Assembly: GCA_031383555.1 (NCBI GenBank)
Contig: JANMZR010000380.1
Location: 1 to 9,132, forward strand
DNA length: 9,132 nt
Origin: JANMZR01 sp031383555
Lineage (GTDB): Bacteria > Bacteroidota > Bacteroidia > Cytophagales > Spirosomataceae
Reading direction: 5' to 3'
In this document: in pieces, positions 1-5,927 of the stretch
Position numbering within the stretch: the first letter of the stretch is position 1
How the letters are laid out: each line of letters begins with the position of its first letter
Program-made: the position numbers and the translations under genes
The notes under the pieces: model-generated
What the model was told of the DNA's origin: nothing
The model's input: the letters and a program-made list of their open reading frames with translations, nothing else
The model's database searches: none

Positions 1-15
1 TTTGCCAGAATGCCA

Positions 16-83
16 CCTTCCCAAGGGAAGGATTGGCCAAATCCCCTCCTTGGAGGGGTGCCTGACGCAGTCGGCGGGGTGGG
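16..83. repeat. REP-like intergenic repeat with tandem hairpins
   Basis: Two short perfect hairpins stand close together: CCTTCCC (16-22) with GGGAAGG (25-31), and CCCCTCC (43-49) with GGAGGGG (52-58). The 8-base palindrome TTGGCCAA (33-40) lies between them. A GC-rich tail follows with an imperfect hairpin around GCCTGACGCAGTCGGC (61-76) and then GGGGTGGG (76-83). The block is far richer in GC than the AT-rich DNA after it. I recall similar CCTCCTTGGAGGGGTGCC...GGCGGGGTGGG elements scattered between genes in Bacteroidota genomes, but a copy-number search is needed to prove that here. There is only one copy in the window. It could also be a terminator for a gene ending left of the window. Confidence 0.55.
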
Positions 84-154
84 TTTTGCATTTTAACATA
101 TATTAAATTAAACAAAGCCGTAAACTTCAAGGGTTTTAAACAAAATCAAATAAA

Positions 155-268
155 ATGGAAAATAACACAAACACCTTCGCTTGCCCGATGCACCCAAAAG
201 TTCAAGGGAAATTAAATGAGAAATGCTCTGTATGTGGCATGCCTTTGACAGTTCCTGTAAAATGGTAG
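155..268 (+). CDS. 37-residue free-standing heavy-metal-binding domain protein
   Basis: This short frame encodes a complete CPMHP...CxxCGMPL motif (C10, M12, H13, C24, C27, M29), the same zinc-ribbon-like heavy-metal-binding domain that occurs twice at the N terminus of the ATPase encoded next. There is no signal peptide or membrane segment, so the protein is expected in the cytoplasm. Being the domain alone, it could act as a small copper or silver carrier, or buffer, for that pump; this role is inference. The ATG follows the AT-rich stretch AAATCAAATAAA and has no clear Shine-Dalgarno, as is common in Bacteroidota. The gene ends 98 bases before the preferred ATPase start. It could instead be the detached remnant of a longer protein, but both ends are clean and the motif is intact. 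Confidence 0.7.
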   Translation: MENNTNTFACPMHPKVQGKLNEKCSVCGMPLTVPVKW

Positions 269-302
269 TTTGATTACCTAGTCCAATAAAGACGGCCTGC
301 AA

Positions 303-331
303 TAAAGAAATGGAAAAAATCCATTTCTTTA
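303..331. promoter_or_regulatory. Perfect 12-bp hairpin between the mini-domain gene and copA
   Basis: TAAAGAAATGGA (303-314) and TCCATTTCTTTA (320-331) are exact reverse complements around an AAAAA loop (315-319). The left arm contains the ATG at 310, which would be the most upstream start for the ATPase. In RNA that ATG would be buried in the stem. Possible roles are an attenuator or weak terminator after the mini-domain gene, mRNA end protection, or control of ATPase translation. The stem is AT-rich and no long T tract follows, so a strong intrinsic terminator is unlikely. Confidence 0.6.
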
Positions 332-366
332 AATACAGCGTTATTGTACCTCTTAATAAAGCTAAA

Positions 367-2658
367 ATGCAAACAAAAAATCTCGAAAAACCCTCTTTTA
401 GCAAGGCTGAACAACCAGTAAAATCAAATGCTGGTCAACCAAAATTCTATTGCCCAATGCATTGTGAAGGTGATAAAATGTACGATAAACCTGGCGATTG
501 CCCCGTTTGTGGTATGCATTTGTTACAAGAAGTAAGTACAGCCCCAATTGCACAATATACTTGCCCCATGCATCCCGAAATTATCCGTGATGCACTAGGT
601 TCATGTCCTATTTGCGGCATGAATTTGGAGCCCATGCAACCCACTGAAAATGAGGATGCTAAGGTATATGATGAACTGCTTAAAAAAATGAAAATCAGCT
701 TGATTTTTACGATTCCAGTTTTTGCTATTGCAATGCTATCAATGATTTCAGGCAATCCACTGATGAAAATAATGGATATGGCAAAGTGGAATTATGTGCA
801 GTTTTTCCTTACGCTTCCAGTTGTTTTTTATGCTTGTTGGATTTTTTTTATACGAGCTTGGCAATCAATAATTACCTGGAATCTGAATATGTTTACGCTC
901 GTGGGCATCGGTACGGGCGTAGCTTTTTTGTTTAGTGTGGTGGGTATGTTATTTCCTACTATTTTTCCAGCCGAGTTCAAAACCATGGATGGCTCCGTTT
1001 CTCTTTATTTTGAAGCGACTGCTGTTATTCTAACACTGGTACTTTTAGGGCAATTAATGGAGGCAAAAGCCCATAGCCAAACAAGCGTAGCCATCAAGGA
1101 ATTATTGAAATTAGCTCCAACTGAGGCCACTTTGGTACGTGATGGTAAAGACAGTATTATTTCAATCAACGATATCAAAAAAGGGGATTTGCTTCGTGTA
1201 AAACCGGGTGATAAAATACCTGTAGATGGCAAAATAACATCGGGTGAAGGCACCATTGATGAGTCTATGATTTCGGGCGAACCGATTCCCGTTGATAAAA
1301 AAGAAGGTGATAATGTAAGTTCGGGAACAATTAACGGTACAAAATCATTTGTAATGTTGGCTGAGAAAATAGGTTCAGAAACTTTGCTTTCTCAAATTGT
1401 GAAAATGGTGAGCGAAGCAAGTCGTTCGAAAGCCCCAATTCAAAAATTAGCCGATACTATTTCCAAATATTTTGTGCCAATTGTGGTGGTTATTTCAATT
1501 ATCACCTTTGTGGTTTGGGCAAATTTTGGACCAGAACCCGCCCTTGTTTATGGTTTTATTAATGCCATTGCGGTACTCATAATCGCCTGCCCATGTGCTT
1601 TGGGTTTGGCCACGCCCATGTCGGTAATGGTGGGAGTGGGCAAAGGTGCTACAGCCGGTATTTTGATAAAAAATGCCGAAGCGTTAGAAAATATGAACAA
1701 AGTAAATGTGCTAATCATCGACAAAACAGGCACCATTACAGAAGGGAAACCCTCAGTTGAAAAGGTATTTTCAGCAGAAAATAAGGAGGATGATTTATTG
1801 CAAAACATTGCCTCATTGAATCAATACAGCGAGCATCCATTGGCAACTGCAGTAGTGAATTTTGCAAAAACAAAAAATATTGCATTGCTGGAAGTAAAAG
1901 ATTTTGAAGCTGTGGCTGGCAAAGGAGTAATTGGCACAGTCAATACAAAAAAAGTGGCTTTAGGCAATAAAAAATTAATGGAACAAGTGGGAGCCACCAT
2001 TTCGGCAGACCTAGAAAACCAAATTATAGCCGAACAAAAATTGGGTAAAACGGTATCTTATATTGCCATTGACAAAGTGGGCTTGGGCTATGTGGCCATT
2101 ACCGATGCCATAAAGGCAAGCAGCGAAGCCGCCATAAAAGAGCTAATAAAACAAGGCATTATAGTGGAAATGTTGACTGGAGATAACGAAAATACAGCAA
2201 AAGCAGTTGCGGATCAATTGGGTTTGAGCGCCTATAAAGCAAGCTGTTTACCACAAGATAAATTGAACGAAATTAAGGCATTACAAGCCAGCGGTAAAGT
2301 TGTAGCCATGGCAGGCGACGGTATTAACGATGCCCCAGCTTTGGCACAATCTGACATTGGTATAGCCATGGGCACAGGAACCGATGTAGCCATTGAAAGT
2401 GCCAAAATGACTTTAGTAAAGGGTGATTTGGAGGGAATAGTAAAGGCCAAAAACCTGAGCCATGCAGTTATGAACAACATCAAGCAAAATCTGTTTTTTG
2501 CCTTTGTTTATAATGCCATCGGAGTGCCTATTGCAGCGGGTGTTTTATATCCGACCTTTGGAATATTGCTTTCGCCCATGATAGCGGCCTTGGCTATGAG
2601 TTTTAGCTCGGTTTCGGTAATTGTAAATGCATTAAGATTAAAAAATTTGAAAATTTAA
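367..2658 (+). CDS. copA: Copper-exporting P1B-type ATPase (CopA-like)
   Basis: Inner-membrane pump expected to export Cu(I), possibly also Ag(I), from the cytoplasm using ATP. Numbering from the ATG at 367 gives 763 residues. Two heavy-metal-binding domains come first (C29/C45/C48 and C66/C80/C83, each CPMH...CPxCGM). About eight membrane spans follow, with an actuator SGE at 303-305, CPC at 408-410 in the metal-binding helix, the phosphorylated D452 in DKTGT, the P1B-specific His-Pro pair at 490-491, and GDGINDAP at 650-657. YN at 715-716 and MxxSS at 744-748 in the last two helices are the class IB-1 (Cu+) signature. No GMxCxxC HMA domain is present. An in-frame ATG at 310 would add 19 residues, but it lies inside a perfect hairpin and the extra residues show no domain, so 367 is preferred. 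The next gene is 28 bases downstream, so the two are probably co-transcribed. Confidence 0.95.
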   Translation: MQTKNLEKPSFSKAEQPVKSNAGQPKFYCPMHCEGDKMYDKPGDCPVCGMHLLQEVSTAPIAQYTCPMHPEIIRDALGSCPICGMNLEPMQPTENEDAKVYDELLKKMKISLIFTIPVFAIAMLSMISGNPLMKIMDMAKWNYVQFFLTLPVVFYACWIFFIRAWQSIITWNLNMFTLVGIGTGVAFLFSVVGMLFPTIFPAEFKTMDGSVSLYFEATAVILTLVLLGQLMEAKAHSQTSVAIKELLKLAPTEATLVRDGKDSIISINDIKKGDLLRVKPGDKIPVDGKITSGEGTIDESMISGEPIPVDKKEGDNVSSGTINGTKSFVMLAEKIGSETLLSQIVKMVSEASRSKAPIQKLADTISKYFVPIVVVISIITFVVWANFGPEPALVYGFINAIAVLIIACPCALGLATPMSVMVGVGKGATAGILIKNAEALENMNKVNVLIIDKTGTITEGKPSVEKVFSAENKEDDLLQNIASLNQYSEHPLATAVVNFAKTKNIALLEVKDFEAVAGKGVIGTVNTKKVALGNKKLMEQVGATISADLENQIIAEQKLGKTVSYIAIDKVGLGYVAITDAIKASSEAAIKELIKQGIIVEMLTGDNENTAKAVADQLGLSAYKASCLPQDKLNEIKALQASGKVVAMAGDGINDAPALAQSDIGIAMGTGTDVAIESAKMTLVKGDLEGIVKAKNLSHAVMNNIKQNLFFAFVYNAIGVPIAAGVLYPTFGILLSPMIAALAMSFSSVSVIVNALRLKNLKI

Positions 2659-2686
2659 ACAAACGTGGCGACGTAACGCAAACAAA

Positions 2687-3127
2687 ATGAAAAAATCAAT
2701 CGTAGTATTTGTACTCTTATTATTCGCTTCGTTAAGCGTAATTGCTCAAAAATCAACCCCATATGTGGATTACAAAGGCCATATCTATTATGATAAAAAA
2801 ATAATTGGTACGCTTACATCAGCAGGAGGATTAGACAAATCGGGTAAGGCCGTAACCAGAGTTGATGGTAACGGAAACATAGTGGACATGAATGGAAAAG
2901 TAATGGGAAAAGCCCCTAAAAACGGCAGTTTTGTATATTATTTCAACGAAAAACCAGAAAACTATACCATTGGAAAGCCATCACATAATGGCATGTGTGA
3001 AGTAAAAAATGCCAAAGGCCAAACGGTTATGTTAATCCATCAAAACTATAAAGCTCAATCGGCATGTGCTGTGCATTGTTTGTATGAAAATAAGTGCATG
3101 CCTTTTAATATGAAAAACAAACATTAA
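2687..3127 (+). CDS. Secreted small protein with Cys/His-containing C terminus, probable metal-related
   Basis: 146 residues. A clear signal peptide (MKK, hydrophobic 5-18, likely cleavage after A20 before Q21) sends it to the periplasm; there is no lipobox. The middle (about 30-85) is rich in Gly and Asp with repeated turn-like units such as DGNGNIVDMNGKVMG, suggesting short beta repeats. The C-terminal part holds four Cys (104, 127, 131, 137) and several His (100, 118, 130, 146), including the cluster CAVHC at 127-131, and ends in a Met/Asn/Lys/His tail. These residues could bind copper or form disulfides. It lies 28 bases after the copper ATPase with no terminator between them, which supports a role in periplasmic copper handling, but I do not recognise a named family. 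A decayed copy of its central part is found at 5349-5519. Confidence 0.75.
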   Translation: MKKSIVVFVLLLFASLSVIAQKSTPYVDYKGHIYYDKKIIGTLTSAGGLDKSGKAVTRVDGNGNIVDMNGKVMGKAPKNGSFVYYFNEKPENYTIGKPSHNGMCEVKNAKGQTVMLIHQNYKAQSACAVHCLYENKCMPFNMKNKH

Positions 3128-3230
3128 TTGAAGCCCATTGATAGTACATAAAAGAATGATTAGGCTGTTTTAAATAAGCTCGGGCGGCATAATAGAATGC
3201 CTAAAATCTGCCGTGCCGCTATAGATATTT

Positions 3231-3428
3231 GTGACTTATGTGGCAGAGGTTCAAAGCTGTGAGGCTCGTATAGCAGAATTTAATAAACACGGCGACTATT
3301 TCAAGGTTTGTATGGAAGCGTATAAAAAAATGATGGAAGGCCCTCAGATGATGGATATGAAGCAAAAGATGAAGGGAGAAAAAATGGAAATGAAGTCGGA
3401 AGAAATGGAAAATAAAATGAAACATTAA
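3231..3428 (+). CDS. Small Met/Lys-rich hypothetical protein, possibly truncated
   Basis: 65 residues if started at the GTG. The N-terminal half is predicted helical with two Cys (C10 and C27). The last 30 residues are a charged helix full of Met and Lys (MMEG, MMDMKQKMKG, KMEMKS, ENKMKH), and Met-rich tails like this often bind Cu(I). There is no signal peptide or membrane span, so as drawn it would be cytoplasmic. The start is weak: GTG, no Shine-Dalgarno, and an in-frame TAG just upstream at 3222-3224. The codons before that TAG (3183-3221) are also open, so the gene may have lost its N terminus to the TAG or to a frameshift. Position inside the copper cluster supports a metal-related role. 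Family not recognised. Confidence 0.5.
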   Translation: MTYVAEVQSCEARIAEFNKHGDYFKVCMEAYKKMMEGPQMMDMKQKMKGEKMEMKSEEMENKMKH

Positions 3429-3455
3429 TTATAAAAAACTTTAAAAGCTAAAATT

Positions 3456-3572
3456 ATGATGAACAATCACGGAGGTTACTATTACTGGGGAATGCATATG
3501 GGTTGGTGGATTTTAATACTTGTTATGATAATCGCAATTTTTGGATTTACCAGGTCCCAAAGAAGAAAATGA
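3456..3572 (+). CDS. 38-residue single-span membrane protein
   Basis: Two consecutive ATG codons (3456 and 3459) open a frame with a polar, aromatic N terminus rich in Asn, Gly, Tyr, Trp, Met and His. One hydrophobic helix follows (about residues 18-31, WILILVMIIAIFGF) and then a basic tail ending RSQRRK. By the positive-inside rule the C terminus should be cytoplasmic, leaving the Met/His-containing N terminus outside. Tiny proteins of this design are common beside metal-efflux genes, and MHMGWW could contact copper, but no function can be assigned. It starts 27 bases after the Met-rich gene, consistent with a shared transcript. Confidence 0.55.
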   Translation: MMNNHGGYYYWGMHMGWWILILVMIIAIFGFTRSQRRK

Positions 3573-3581
3573 CATATTCCA

Positions 3582-3609
3582 TTCTGCTGCACTAAAAGTT
3601 TTAGCAGAA
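3582..3609. terminator. Hairpin after the copper cluster, possible transcript end
   Basis: TTCTGCT (3582-3588) pairs exactly with AGCAGAA (3603-3609). TAAA (3593-3596) can pair with TTTA (3600-3603) in an alternative inner stem that leaves GCAC bulged. It begins 10 bases after the stop of the small membrane protein and lies in the 96-base gap before the GC-rich kinase gene, where a transcript end would be expected. There is no T tract after it, so it is not a classical intrinsic terminator. Confidence 0.35.
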
Positions 3610-3668
3610 CTGGTACATGTGAAACTACACAATATGAAGTGTGATATTTAATAAAGAGAAGTCAATCA

Positions 3669-5282
3669 ATGATCAACGACCCGGAAAAAATTAGTTTGAG
3701 GAAAGCAGCACCACGACTAATGCAAATTATGCGTGTGCTGGCCCGGCATAAGTTTCTGCTTAGCTTGATGGGTAAGAGGAACTTGCCACCGCCAATAGAA
3801 GTACGGGAAGCCTTTGAGGAACTGGGACTGGTCTTTCTCAAATTTGGACAAGTGCTTGCCATGCGGCGGGACCTATTGCCGGCTGATTATATAAAAGAGT
3901 TGGAGCTGCTGCACGACGACCTGCCGGCTATGAGCATTAGCGTGGTAAAGTCAACTGTAAAAGCCGAACTCGGAAGCTCATTAACGAAACGGTTTTCATC
4001 GTTTGGCGAAATGCCGATAGCCGCTGCCACCATCGCCCAGGTGCATGAAGCAACCATGCACGATGGACGTAATGTAGCAGTGAAGGTGCAGCGGCCAGGC
4101 CTTAAAGAAATAATCTCAACTGATATTGCGGCACTTACTTACCTGGTATCGCTGGTAGAGAAGTTCTTTCCAAAGCTTCGTGCATTCGACCTTCCTGTTG
4201 TAGTGAAGGAATTTGCCATCACGTTGAACCAGGAAATCGATTTCAACCGTGAAGCCCGTTCCATGTTAACCTTACGTAAAACGCTGGCTGATATACCCAA
4301 CCTGTGGATTCCGGATGTAGTAAAAGAATGTTCGGGAAAAACCGTTCTCACAATGGATTTTTCGGAAGGCAAGCGCATAGACCACTACGCTAAGAAGCAC
4401 CCGGAAGCGATGCCTGATTTGATGAATACCTTAATTAAACTGACACTGCAATCCATCTTTGAAGAAGGAAAATTTCACGCCGACCCACATCCCGGTAATG
4501 TTTTTGTTTTACCCGATGGACGGCTCTCCCTTCTCGATTTCGGAAATACCGGTGAGTTGGATGAAGCCATGCGTGAATCACTGATACTTCTGCTGGAAGC
4601 AGTCGTTAAAGGAGATGCGAAGGCAGCAACCGAAGCTTACCTCGAAATGGCAGCGGCCAATGAAGATGTAAACCATGCGGCACTGTTAGTGGATATGAAG
4701 GCAGTGCTATATGATATGCACAGTGGAGATATGGAAGCTGTTTCAATCGGCGATGCCTTCGATTCAATGATGCGTGCCGGAAGCCGGAACGGGGTTCACA
4801 ATCCTCCTGAGTTTGTTCTCCTCACCCGTACATTCGTTATCCTGGAATCATTGATACGCCAACTTGCCCCAGAACATAATTATATGAAATCTTTTCGGGA
4901 AGAAATCTCACGCCTGACTAAGCAGCACCTTTCACCTCAACGGATTAAGGAAAAGACAATCAAGCTTGCCCGTGAAATGGAGCGACTGATAATTGATGCA
5001 CCTGGCGACACAAGACTAATACTCCGGCGCATCGCCGAAGGTAATCTGGGTCGGGTGCAGGCTCCTGCATTGGAGAAACTGGCAGGTGGCCTCACCCATA
5101 ATATCAAACTACTCGCAGGCGCCATCGCTTTGGCGGCACTTGTGATCAGCGGCACGATGTTGTTGTACAGCCCGATGGGTGGCTGGCATCATCTCCTCGG
5201 GGTTTCAATGATTATCATAGGTATTTTAGGCATTCTCATTGGCCGTATCAGTAGTTGGTTTAGAGATCGTGGCAAACCTTGA
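3669..5282 (+). CDS. ABC1/AarF/UbiB-family atypical kinase with two C-terminal membrane spans
   Basis: 537 residues, the usual length for the family. In order: the KxGQ motif (KFGQ, 58-61); the Ala-rich loop AAATIAQVH (118-126) replacing a normal P-loop; the nucleotide-binding lysine K139 in VAVKVQRP; the QEIDF motif (188-192); the catalytic loop HADPHPGN (270-277); DFG at 290-292; and two hydrophobic helices at about 480-500 and 508-526 anchoring it to the inner membrane. In proteobacteria, UbiB supports ubiquinone synthesis. Most Bacteroidota use menaquinone, so the role here is probably general lipid or quinone homeostasis and is unknown. The ATG at 3669 follows AAAGAGAAG, a plausible ribosome site. 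Its GC content (53% in two sampled 60-base lines) and CTG/CGG-rich codons contrast with the AT-rich neighbours, suggesting separate acquisition. No key motif is missing. Confidence 0.92.
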   Translation: MINDPEKISLRKAAPRLMQIMRVLARHKFLLSLMGKRNLPPPIEVREAFEELGLVFLKFGQVLAMRRDLLPADYIKELELLHDDLPAMSISVVKSTVKAELGSSLTKRFSSFGEMPIAAATIAQVHEATMHDGRNVAVKVQRPGLKEIISTDIAALTYLVSLVEKFFPKLRAFDLPVVVKEFAITLNQEIDFNREARSMLTLRKTLADIPNLWIPDVVKECSGKTVLTMDFSEGKRIDHYAKKHPEAMPDLMNTLIKLTLQSIFEEGKFHADPHPGNVFVLPDGRLSLLDFGNTGELDEAMRESLILLLEAVVKGDAKAATEAYLEMAAANEDVNHAALLVDMKAVLYDMHSGDMEAVSIGDAFDSMMRAGSRNGVHNPPEFVLLTRTFVILESLIRQLAPEHNYMKSFREEISRLTKQHLSPQRIKEKTIKLAREMERLIIDAPGDTRLILRRIAEGNLGRVQAPALEKLAGGLTHNIKLLAGAIALAALVISGTMLLYSPMGGWHHLLGVSMIIIGILGILIGRISSWFRDRGKP

Positions 5283-5348
5283 CATTTCTTTTTGGAATAT
5301 AACTGCCGATATGTGCATGAAAAAACGGTTGAGCCACCATCAATGTTA

Positions 5349-5519
5349 CATAATTATATTCGAATGAAAAAAAGATAATTGGTTCACTATTATCAAAAGG
5401 TGGTTTTGACCAAGCGGGCAAGTCCATAACCAAAGTAGATGGTAATGGAAACATTGTTGATATGAATAGAAAAGTAAGGAGAAAAGCCCTAAAAATGAGA
5501 CTTTTGTCTCTTCCATAGC
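5349..5519 (+). pseudogene. Decayed partial copy of the secreted protein gene at 2687-3127
   Basis: Frame 5363-5519 reads NEKKIIGSLLSKGG, then KVDGNGNIVDMNRKV, matching residues 36-73 of the intact protein (DKKIIGTLTSAGG and RVDGNGNIVDMNGKV). The DNA is also clearly alike, for example GATGGTAATGGAAACATT against GATGGTAACGGAAACATA. A single C is missing around 5488-5491 (the intact gene has GCCCCTAAAAA, here GCCCTAAAAA). Restoring it continues the match through PKN and TFV before homology ends near 5510. A TAA at 5351-5353 blocks the frame upstream, and both the signal peptide and the Cys/His C terminus are absent. It is therefore a non-functional fragment, either of an old duplication or of a related second gene. 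Confidence 0.85.
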
Positions 5520-5560
5520 AGTGTCTCCCAGGGGACGCTGTGACATTTTAGCCGTGGGAG
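5497..5560. repeat. Clustered hairpins with alternative pairing
   Basis: GAGAC (5497-5501) pairs with GTCTC (5506-5510) around TTTT. CAGTGTC (5519-5525) pairs with GACGCTG (5534-5540), with one G-T wobble. CTCCCA (5525-5530) can alternatively pair with TGGGAG (5555-5560), and this excludes the second hairpin. The segment begins where homology of the pseudogene ends, so it may be the end of a mobile element or a structured RNA remnant. It matches no element I can name. Confidence 0.4.
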
Positions 5561-5592
5561 GTAAAAAAATTTTAAAATATCAACAGATTACC

Positions 5593-5805
5593 ATGAAAGT
5601 GGGTGGTCACCGAACATAGCAAATAGCAATATTATTTGTAACGCCCATACAAACAAGTTCAGATGCAGCTGCCAAATTATGGATAGCAGGTTATGCTTTA
5701 AAAAAAGGATTGTTTTTAGTAAGTCCTCAAATAGGCTTTATAAAAGATACAAAAAATAACACCGACATCGTTTGTATCCCCACAAACGATAAACCGAGAG
5801 AGTGA
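5593..5805 (+). pseudogene. Broken reading frame of unknown family
   Basis: An ATG at 5593 opens a frame interrupted after eight codons by TAG (5617-5619). It then stays open for 61 codons to TGA (5803-5805). The translation has protein-like composition, for example ILFVTPIQTSSDAAAKLW, IAGYALKKGLFLVSPQIGF and NTDIVCIPTNDKP, suggesting an alternating beta/alpha fold. Without the TAG it would be about 70 residues, so it is probably a fragment of a larger protein. The family is not recognised. The open length alone is not decisive, and a chance frame cannot be excluded. Confidence 0.4.
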
Positions 5806-5840
5806 AGTTGGAGTAAATGTTTGAGGGGTCACAAACATAG
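5606..5840. repeat. Dispersed direct repeat GGTCAC(N1-2)AACATAG
   Basis: GGTCACCGAACATAG occurs at 5605-5619 and GGTCACAAACATAG at 5827-5840: the same motif with two bases (CG) against one (A) between GGTCAC and AACATAG. The first is preceded by GTGGGT and the second by TGAGG. Repeated GGTCAC-type motifs are a feature I associate with the ends of some IS21-family elements in Bacteroidota, so these may be leftover insertion-sequence termini. No transposase is present. Confidence 0.35.
5767..5838. repeat. Two related perfect hairpins in inverted orientation
   Basis: ATCGTTTGT (5767-5775) pairs perfectly with ACAAACGAT (5782-5790) around ATCCCC. ATGTTTG (5817-5823) pairs perfectly with CAAACAT (5832-5838) around AGGGGTCA. 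The two hairpins are inverted copies: 5770-5787 reads GTTTGTATCCCCACAAAC, and the reverse complement of 5819-5836 reads GTTTGTGACCCCTCAAAC, identical at 15 of 18 positions. Such nested dyads suggest a protein-binding or recombination site, or a transposon end. The first hairpin lies inside the broken frame at 5593-5805. Confidence 0.6.
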
Positions 5841-5911
5841 GCGGAGTTCTTTCCGTATTTCAAATGTGTGAATTTTGCAAATCTTATCCTCAATTGTATA
5901 ACACTTCTCAT

Positions 5912-5927
5912 AGTGAAAATCTTCACT
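5912..5927. terminator. Small AT-rich hairpin, weak terminator candidate
   Basis: AGTGAA (5912-5917) pairs with TTCACT (5922-5927) around AATC and is followed by TTTATATTTT. The short T-rich trail resembles a weak intrinsic terminator on the + strand that would close off the decayed region before the polyphosphate kinase gene. With a six-pair AT-rich stem it could also be chance. Confidence 0.3.

Noticed and set aside
310..366. Upstream copA start giving 19 extra residues
   Set aside because: The ATG lies within a perfect hairpin and the added residues show no domain or signal peptide. It is kept only as an alternative start.
447..755. 102-codon minus-strand frame with several Cys
   Set aside because: It is antisense to the two metal-binding domains of copA, and its Cys codons come from GCA/GCAT on the other strand.
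3219..3425. Minus-strand frame rich in His and Phe (possible metal-binding peptide)
   Set aside because: The His/Phe composition is the antisense reading of the Met/Lys codons of the + strand Met-rich gene, so it is a compositional artefact.
5620..5805. Resemblance of IAGYALKKG to the nucleoside deoxyribosyltransferase GYA-like segment
   Set aside because: The match is only a few residues and lacks the surrounding catalytic motif, so no family was assigned.
5776..5831. Kissing-loop interaction between CCCC and GGGG loops
   Set aside because: Only four base pairs can form and the flanking loop bases do not pair, so it is too weak to claim.
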